DNA from: Thereva unica
Taxonomy: Eukaryota > Arthropoda > Insecta > Diptera > Therevidae
Assembly (NCBI GenBank): GCA_949987705.1
Contig: OX465283.1
Coordinates: 2,460,207-2,524,206 of the forward strand
DNA length: 64,000 nucleotides
Direction of reading: 5' to 3'
The notes beneath the pieces were generated by a model. The model was not told the DNA's origin. It saw only the letters and a list, made by a program, of their open reading frames with translations, and did no database searches. Positions 57,901 through 64,000 of this stretch are shown in pieces (within the stretch, counting starts at the first letter, position 1; every line of letters begins with the position of its first letter). The position numbers were made by a program, and so were the translations under genes.

Positions 57901-59416
57901 CGACAACCAATTGATTTCTTAGATCTGTTAAATCTTTCTTATGGCTCTCTTCCATTTGACCCAAAAGTTTATTGAGTGCTTCTAGATCTTCTTCCAGCTC
58001 CCGAACACGTTTCTTTTCCTTGTCCAAGGCCTCAGCCCCAGGACCCGCACAGAATTTCTGTATCCGTTCAAGATCTTCCTTAAGATGTTCATGCTCTATT
58101 AATAAAGTTTCGTGTTCGTCCTTTATTTTTTTATTCTTCTTCGTTAAGCAGCAAACCTCCGCTCGAAGATCTCCCTCGATCTCTTCCAGTTGGCAAATCC
58201 TTTCATAGGCACAGCAAGCGTCATTGTGCAGTCTCTCCTCCAACTTGCAAATTTTCAACTTTAGGCATTGCTCTGTCTTGAGCGATTCGGCCAACTTATC
58301 CTTGTATTCCCTTTCTATTTGTGCCCATAGAACATCGGCATTCTCCATTGTCTCTTGGTAGGCACGGTTCAGCTCCGAAATGCTATTGGTAAGATCCCTT
58401 TCGCGATCGTTCCATTGTGCATCGCACTTGCAGTTCGTGCCGCTTTGCCGATACATATCTGAGTCGTTGGAGCCTTCGCTGCCATCGTTGCACGAGCCGC
58501 TGTACATGACTATACCGAAAACAACTATGGTTGGTAAAAATAGCTTGATCAAGCCAATCTTCCTATTCAGATCCTCGCGATCGGCTTCAAGAATTTTGAT
58601 CTTGCGTTTACTTTGCTGAATTTGATCCAATAGACTGGTGCACTGTGCTCGAGACTCTTTCAATTTCGACTGGACAGCATCTCTTGATATGTCTAGTTCA
58701 ACATTACGTTGGCTATAAATCTCCAAGTCAACTTCAAGTCGTTGCAGTCGTAGCCTAGTATCGTTCTCCGCCTCTTCAAACTCACACTTTTCCTCTTCAA
58801 GCTGTAGATTTTCAGCTTCTAGACTCTCAACGCGTTGTTTCAAGTCCTTGACCAGAGCCTCTAGCTGCACTTCTCTCTGAAGCCGTTCAGCTAGTCTCTT
58901 GGCCTGTAAGTCGCCACTGCTTTCGTATACTAAAACCTTATTCTCTAACAGCTCTAGCCTATCCTTGTAGTACTGAAGACGCCGCTGGTCCGACAAGTTC
59001 GGCGACAATATAGTTGGTACAGGAACAGGGGCTTTTGTGGACTGCTTTGTGACGCACTCCTCGATCTTCTCACGAAACTTATTCAATTTTTGGATTTCAG
59101 CGCAAAGGTCCCCAGTGGCAGGTCCTTCCAATGACGGAAAATCTTCGGCTTCAGTCTGGGTGCTTTGTGAATAGAGACTGTCACTCGGATCCCCTTCGAA
59201 CACCCCACTCTCCTGTAGGCTTGAGTTCCAACTGCGGAATTTCCTTGGTGAATCTGTGGGCGTTGATAAGGTACTGCTGTATGGTAAAACTGTCGCTACA
59301 ATTCTACTGTTGTTACTGCTACTGGTTTTCGACTTCTGCAGGGGTTGTACTACGTCCGTTAAAAGGGAGCGCGGTGATGATGACGCTGAGCTGTAGTCCG
59401 ATGCTTTTGACTTAAC
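54977..59416 (-). CDS. Coiled-coil protein with a central hydrophobic segment and long acidic repetitive tail (5' end missing)
   Basis: Exons in transcript order: 59416-57608, 57527-55191, 55123-54977 (stop). The introns are 80 and 67 bp, every junction is phase 0, and 1,430 residues are visible. The first exon continues beyond the GTG at 59203 to an acceptor at 59416; the start codon lies upstream. Residues about 1-75 are Ser/Thr-rich. Then come heptad-rich coils (ESLEAENLQLEEEKCEFEE) broken at about residues 288-304 by a hydrophobic segment (LFLPTIVVFGIVMY) that could span a membrane, then further long Cys-containing coils to about 600. The second exon is acidic and low-complexity with degenerate repeats of the form ES-x-x-Y-S/T-x-R (ESEVYSVREPED, ESKTYTARDVPNSS, ETEVFTAREQEE) and LSAGY motifs. 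It also has an Ala/Pro run and a Lys-rich helical C-terminus (ELKKTPEVREAKKKLKELYK). I recognise no named family. A membrane-anchored scaffold role is inference. Confidence 0.8.
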
Positions 59417-59980
59417 CTAAAAGAGATATTTTACAATTTTAGTTACGGATTTTTGCTTCGCTAAATTCATGGGAAAATTTTGTATTTAAAGAAGAATTTT
59501 TTTCTTCAAAATTATATTTAAAACGCTGGGAAAATTTGTCCTTAATTGTGTCAAACTTCGGTCATAGCCTACTAAAATATGAATGGTGGGTTTTGTCATG
59601 GGGGTTGTGGTTCGAAGTTTTAAGATGTGGGGAAGCATTGAAGGAGTTATTTTGAAATGGAGCTTGGTGAAAGATGCACTTCAGATTTAAAGGTTAACAA
59701 GAGTTAAGAAGAGTGTAAAGAGACTACCTTCATCCATTCATTTGGGTAGTACTTAGGAAGGAATCAAAAAGATAATGAAGCAATCAAGGGAACAGACGGC
59801 CAAAAGGGATTTGTTGTCTAATTAAAGGAGATATAGCCTTTCTTAGTCTCCAACGTTACTGATGGTGTGAAAGACTTGTTGCGTTTATCGTGGGGCCTAT
59901 GTAGTCAACAAAAAGGCCGCTTTTCGTGCAGGCCTTCGCTGTTCCTGGTTCAGAAACGAATGTGTCAGTGAAGTCTTAAG
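59417..59980. other. Intron or 5' flank of the coiled-coil gene
   Basis: Starts with the acceptor CTCTTTTAG (minus strand) of exon 59416-57608. No further exon was found before the LINE at 59981, so the 5' exon must lie within or beyond that element, probably outside the window. Confidence 0.5.
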
Positions 59981-60225
59981 ATAGAATTTATTTATTTCAA
60001 TAGAATTCACAGAAGGATTTTACAATGATAAAAACAGAATTAGTGTAAAATTTAGATAAAAGAAATAACAAAAATAAAATAACAAATGCTAAACAACACA
60101 GACAGCTTTCGCTGGTATAAGCATTGTTAGCCTAAAGATACTAATTTGAATACGTTAACTATAATAACTGGTATAATGGTTAAATTTAATCAAGTTATTA
60201 TTCTTTAGAGAGTACAAGTTTTATA

Positions 60226-63006
60226 TCAGTTATTTTGATTTAAGAATTTTTTAAAGGCTTTTATAAATAAAGGGAGCGTACGTTGGTTCTTTATGTCCTC
60301 TGGGATAGAGTTGAAGGTCCTGACAGCTTTCGCTATAGTATCCTTGTAGAGTCTGTTGGTTCTGGCAGCTCCCTGTAATATTCTATGCCTATTTCTGGTT
60401 TGGTAATTGTGATTGTCCCCATTACTCCTGAATTGGACCTTTGTTTTTGTCAGTTTATTCCTGATTTTGTATATGAGTTTGACTTCCTCAAGAGCTATTA
60501 TCTTCTCAAGGGTCAATTGATTCGTGAGATTATAAACCTCTATTGTTGGAGTAAGTGCAGGCAACTTCCAGATGGCTTTGATAGCTTTAGACATGAGTGT
60601 TCTAATTCTGGCTTGGGATGTCGTACCACATTGGGACCATATATTAATACCGTATCTTATATTTGATAAAATGTGGGTGTTATATAAAGCGTTCCCAATG
60701 CTGGCAGGCAAGTTTGGGGCACGCCTAAGAACTCCTATTAATGGTGAAATTTTCCGCACCAACTGATTTAGATGAAACGAAAAATTCAAATTTTCATCAA
60801 TGACAAGTCCAAGGTATTTAACTGCTTTTACAGGTGCTATTATTTCACCCTCCATTTCCACGGAGATATTAATGGGGGGAACGTTTTTTTGCCTAAAGAC
60901 TATATAACTAGTCTTGCACTTGTTGACTTTGAATTTATTAGCTATAGCCCACCTTGAGAGGATAGCTAGGTCATCATTAATTAGACTCTGTAACTGGCTT
61001 TGAGTCTTGGCAGCCTGAATCAAGACTATATCATCAGCATAAATGCAATAATTTCCATTTAAATTGATTTTGTTGATGTCGGTAACATATAATAAAAATA
61101 AAGTTGGGCCAAGAATGGAGCCCTGTGGAACACCTGACTTACTTGACATTTTGATGCTTAATGTCGAGTTGACCTTGGTGGAAGTCTCTCTATTTTCAAT
61201 AAAAGATTTAATAAGGGTGTATGCGTTGCCTCTTATCCCTAACTGATCAATTTTATTAAGAAGTATATCATGATTCACCGTGTCAAAAGCTTTACTGATA
61301 TCAATAAAAATGGCAGATGTGTGTAACTTCTTGTCAAGATTTTGGTTAATAATACCAATTGCCTCGATCGCAGCAGTCTCAGTAGAGGAAGAACTTTGGA
61401 AACCGTATTGGTTAACATCAAAATTACACGTTGTGGAAATAAAGTGGCGTATTTGATTATCAATCACTTTCTCACATATCTTAGCGATGGTATTGGTGAG
61501 TGTGATTGGCCTATAGTTATTAATATTGTTCTTGTCTCCGTCCTTATGAATTGGTATAATAATGGACTGCTTGAGAAAATCAGGAAAAGCTCCAGTGGAC
61601 AGCATGTTGTTAATTCCATCAGTCAACGATTCTATAATAATATCCAGTACGCTTATAATATCTCTCAGAGTTATTCCGTCAGGGCCAGGTGATGAGTTAG
61701 AATTCATACACATAACGATATGCTTAATTTCATTTTGATCTACAGGTCTCAGAAATATGGTTTTGTCATTAAACATTAATTGAGGACAAATTATGTTGGG
61801 TAGATTCTTTGTTTGATTCTCTCCAATATTGCAGAAATGCGTATTAAAAGAATTAGCAATGTCGTGATTGTTTGTATATATCTTATTATTTACCATAAGT
61901 TCATCTACATCGTTATCGTCTTTCTTGTTCTTATTTAAAATATTCTTGTTAATTACCGACCAAAGTTTTTTGGTATTATCCGCACTAGAGAGCATTTTTT
62001 GAGTGTAGGCATTTTTTGCAATCTTCACAATTTTATTCACGTAATTTTTCTTCTTTTTGTATGCATTAACCAGATTCAGATCACTTTGATTTCTCTTCAT
62101 TAATTTATACAAGGCCGTTTTCTCTTTAACTTGCATAATAATTTCATCATTTATCCAGTCATTATTTTCCCTGGATCTATATTTTTTGTATTTTGTGGCA
62201 GAGGATTTTGCATATTTAATTATTTGGCAAAGAGAATCAAGATTAACAGACGAACGGGAGTCTAACAATTCGATAATTTTTGATCGAAACAAGATGGTTT
62301 TCACGAAACCCCTACATTTATTTAACATCCTCCTTCGCTGTTTACCAGTTCCTTCTAGAAACAACAACATCTCACGATGATCGGATATATCATTGTCATA
62401 GAGTGAGATATCAACGTTGAAATCATTACACAGATCAGTAATTGCATGATCGATAATAGACGGAGTGTTGGTGTTAAGGCCAATACGTGTGAAGTCTTCA
62501 AGCGTAAGTGAGTTGATAATTCTATAACCGGCTTGTGAAATAATGTCTTTATAAACCTTATTTACCGTGCATTCCTTGAGTAGGTTGTAGTTCATATCTC
62601 CTACAATCACGGCATTTCTATGCTCATCGGTCAAGTTGGAAAAGAAATCAAAAAACGACGTATTATCTACATTGGGCGGGCGATATAGAGTAATAACCTT
62701 TATACTTGCTCTTGGCTTCCGAATTATTTCTATTATAATGGTGTTAAAATCCGAGCATTGCATCAGCAGTTTGAATTTGATATTATTTTTAATAAAGATT
62801 GCAGTACCGCCACCTCTACTACCATTCCTGCAGTTAAAGACAGACGTGAACCCTTCAATGTTGTAGAATTCAGTTTCGTTATCATACAGCCATGTCTCAT
62901 TCAGTATTACAATATCAAGATTGCCGAGTCTTTTTAGGGATATTAGTAGGTCATCGAACTTATTGCGAATACTTCGGATATTTAAAAAGAAAATTTTTAG
63001 TTTCAT
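60226..63006 (-). CDS. LINE ORF2: endonuclease and reverse transcriptase, 926 residues
   Basis: Starts at the ATG at 63006, 40 bp after the ORF1 stop, and runs unbroken to 60226. Residues about 1-215 are an endonuclease/exonuclease/phosphatase domain (FLNIRSIRNKFDDL, LNETWL, GGGTAIFIK, TLYRPPN, VGDMNYNLL, SDHREMLLF). Residues about 470-710 are the reverse transcriptase (KQSIIIPIHKDGDKNNINNY, YGFQSSSSTETA, AIFIDISKAFDTVNHDIL as motif A, SGVPQGSILGPTLFLLY, CIYADDIVLIQ catalytic box, VKYLGLVID). The C-terminal part contains YGINIWSQ and ends with a short basic region. The style fits the CR1/L2/Daphne group. All catalytic residues visible by eye are intact, so the protein may be functional. Confidence 0.9.
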   Translation of the reverse strand: MKLKIFFLNIRSIRNKFDDLLISLKRLGNLDIVILNETWLYDNETEFYNIEGFTSVFNCRNGSRGGGTAIFIKNNIKFKLLMQCSDFNTIIIEIIRKPRASIKVITLYRPPNVDNTSFFDFFSNLTDEHRNAVIVGDMNYNLLKECTVNKVYKDIISQAGYRIINSLTLEDFTRIGLNTNTPSIIDHAITDLCNDFNVDISLYDNDISDHREMLLFLEGTGKQRRRMLNKCRGFVKTILFRSKIIELLDSRSSVNLDSLCQIIKYAKSSATKYKKYRSRENNDWINDEIIMQVKEKTALYKLMKRNQSDLNLVNAYKKKKNYVNKIVKIAKNAYTQKMLSSADNTKKLWSVINKNILNKNKKDDNDVDELMVNNKIYTNNHDIANSFNTHFCNIGENQTKNLPNIICPQLMFNDKTIFLRPVDQNEIKHIVMCMNSNSSPGPDGITLRDIISVLDIIIESLTDGINNMLSTGAFPDFLKQSIIIPIHKDGDKNNINNYRPITLTNTIAKICEKVIDNQIRHFISTTCNFDVNQYGFQSSSSTETAAIEAIGIINQNLDKKLHTSAIFIDISKAFDTVNHDILLNKIDQLGIRGNAYTLIKSFIENRETSTKVNSTLSIKMSSKSGVPQGSILGPTLFLLYVTDINKINLNGNYCIYADDIVLIQAAKTQSQLQSLINDDLAILSRWAIANKFKVNKCKTSYIVFRQKNVPPINISVEMEGEIIAPVKAVKYLGLVIDENLNFSFHLNQLVRKISPLIGVLRRAPNLPASIGNALYNTHILSNIRYGINIWSQCGTTSQARIRTLMSKAIKAIWKLPALTPTIEVYNLTNQLTLEKIIALEEVKLIYKIRNKLTKTKVQFRSNGDNHNYQTRNRHRILQGAARTNRLYKDTIAKAVRTFNSIPEDIKNQRTLPLFIKAFKKFLNQNN

Positions 63007-63046
63007 AATGAGTTATGATATTAGTGAATATAAAGCAAAAGTTGAT

Positions 63047-64000
63047 CTAGATGTGCTTAATGTTGTAATCGGTACGATTAACAGTAATATTAATTCTATT
63101 TTTATATTGGGGGCACTCCGTCGAATTAGTGCTGTGTGTGAGTGATAAAGCGGGATTCTTTCCTTTGTGACACCAAAAACATTTGTTTACATTGCTATTG
63201 CAGTCGCTTATTTTATGGGAGTCACCGCACTTGCCGCATATGTCATGCGCAGATGGACAGTCTTTTAACAAGTGAGATAAATCATGGCATTTCAAACATC
63301 TCCTAATTCCGTAGTGTTCCTTGATATAATGTGTTCCCCAATCAATGTTGATATATCGGTTGCATAATTTGTTGTAGGCAGATGCATTTACTTCAAAGTA
63401 TACACTGAACAGTTTAGATTTGTGGTTAATTTTACTATACGTGACTTTGACTTGGTCATCGTCAGTTATGTGATGGTTGAGGGCTATTAACTCTTCTTTT
63501 AGCTCTTCAGTGGTGAAGTTTCTATTCAAATTATTGACAACCAAGATTGGAGTTCTTTTTTTTGTAAAAGTGATCTTGTAATTGTCACCGATTTTCTTTT
63601 CGAGTAGGACCTTTAATTTATTGTTGTTGTCGTCACTATCGGATTTAACTAAGATTTTGCCGTTTCTAAGATTTTTTATTAGTTTTACCGGTGCTCTCAC
63701 TTTTGAAGGTTGAATTTGAATAATATCACTCCTTGTTTTGTCGACCGTTTGACTTTGGTTTGGTTGTATAAGAATTCCTTGAGCAGCTGATTTTGTTGTG
63801 CTCGTGGGGTCATTGCCCGTGTTTTTAACAGTTTCGGCATATGTTGGAATCGCCACCATAGCGATTTTATTTTCGATTTCTTTTATAGTGGTATTAACAT
63901 CCTCTATTGCCTTGTTGTTATCATGTATTTTAAGCATTTTGGTGTTAATTGTGTCAATTAACTCACCTAGTTTAGAAGATCTGATTAGTTCGAAGAATTT
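63047..64000 (-). CDS. LINE ORF1: nucleic-acid-binding protein with zinc knuckles (5' end outside window)
   Basis: The frame remains open from the ATG at 63937 up to the window edge (FFELIRSSKLGELIDTI is in frame above it), so the true start is probably beyond 64000. The N-terminal part is a predicted helix (AIEDVNTTIKEIENKIAM). The middle has an RNA-recognition-like stretch (KRTPILVVNNLNRNFTTEEL). The C-terminus has zinc knuckles: C-x2-C-x4-H-x4-C (CLKCHDLSHLLKDC), C-x2-C-x3-H-x4-C (CGKCGDSHKISDC) and a looser third (CFWC...H...C). It would coat the element RNA and chaperone target-primed reverse transcription. Confidence 0.85.
   Translation of the reverse strand, partial: KFFELIRSSKLGELIDTINTKMLKIHDNNKAIEDVNTTIKEIENKIAMVAIPTYAETVKNTGNDPTSTTKSAAQGILIQPNQSQTVDKTRSDIIQIQPSKVRAPVKLIKNLRNGKILVKSDSDDNNNKLKVLLEKKIGDNYKITFTKKRTPILVVNNLNRNFTTEELKEELIALNHHITDDDQVKVTYSKINHKSKLFSVYFEVNASAYNKLCNRYINIDWGTHYIKEHYGIRRCLKCHDLSHLLKDCPSAHDICGKCGDSHKISDCNSNVNKCFWCHKGKNPALSLTHSTNSTECPQYKNRINITVNRTDYNIKHI

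Larger units (their letters stand above)
59981..64000 (-). mobile_element. CR1/L2-group LINE, apparently intact, running off the window
   Basis: Minus-strand element with ORF1 (zinc-knuckle) upstream of ORF2 (endonuclease plus RT). The 3' untranslated region is about 245 bp, ending in an AT-rich TTGAAATAAATAAATTCTAT instead of a long poly(A). Neither ORF has an internal stop or frameshift in the window, which suggests a recent insertion. The 5' end and target duplication lie beyond 64000. If the coiled-coil gene has a 5' exon further upstream, the element sits in that gene's intron in the sense direction. Confidence 0.85.

Overview
The window looks like a piece of an insect genome, most likely dipteran. 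The reasons are a chitin-binding (peritrophin-A) cuticle or matrix-type protein, short 58-85 bp introns with ordinary GT..AG borders, an AT-rich background, and several non-LTR retrotransposon families and foldback (MITE-like) elements of types common in insects. No bacterial-style operons, CRISPR arrays, rRNA genes or functional tRNA genes were seen.

Layout. Positions 1-32,100 are gene-poor and hold mostly retroelement debris and unique-looking intergenic or intronic sequence. The best-defined element there is a near full-length RTE-like LINE (16495-19741). It sits inside the 3' end of an older CR1/L2-like LINE, with a 9-bp target-site duplication. A second LINE (28880-30315) has a traceable frameshift and a (GAA)n tail. 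The 32.1-34.9 kb region carries the clearest host gene: a four-exon 3' part of a protein with one chitin-binding type-2 domain followed by a long Thr/Ser/Pro-rich mucin-like tail. From 35 to 38.4 kb there is more decayed LINE material on the minus strand (endonuclease, reverse transcriptase and RNase H pieces) and a composite repeat also found at 30.5-31.5 kb.

From 39.6 to 59.4 kb the host coding sequence is all on the minus strand. A gene whose 3' end encodes a fibronectin-III-like fold occupies 39,620-44,130, and its 5' part may be the large acidic/Gly-rich exon at 49,156-51,205, since the splice phases match. The next gene (54,977-59,416, 1,430 residues visible) encodes a coiled-coil protein with one hydrophobic segment in the middle of the coil, then a long acidic, repetitive C-terminal half. 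Introns and intergenic gaps here are full of transposon remnants, including a cluster of foldback elements at 45.2-47.9 kb.

From 59,981 to the end of the window is an apparently intact CR1/L2-group LINE on the minus strand: a zinc-knuckle ORF1 that runs off the window edge, and an uninterrupted 926-residue endonuclease/reverse-transcriptase ORF2.

The most interesting sequence-level observations are a foldback element that has inserted into another copy of itself in inverse orientation (46764-47869, both insertions flanked by 3-bp duplications), the nested LINE at 16.4-20 kb, a Harbinger-like MITE with TTA duplications at 42372-42560, and a TTAA-flanked MITE at 30391-30532. All exon models come from reading splice signals and phase by eye, and all family assignments come from motif recognition without a database search.
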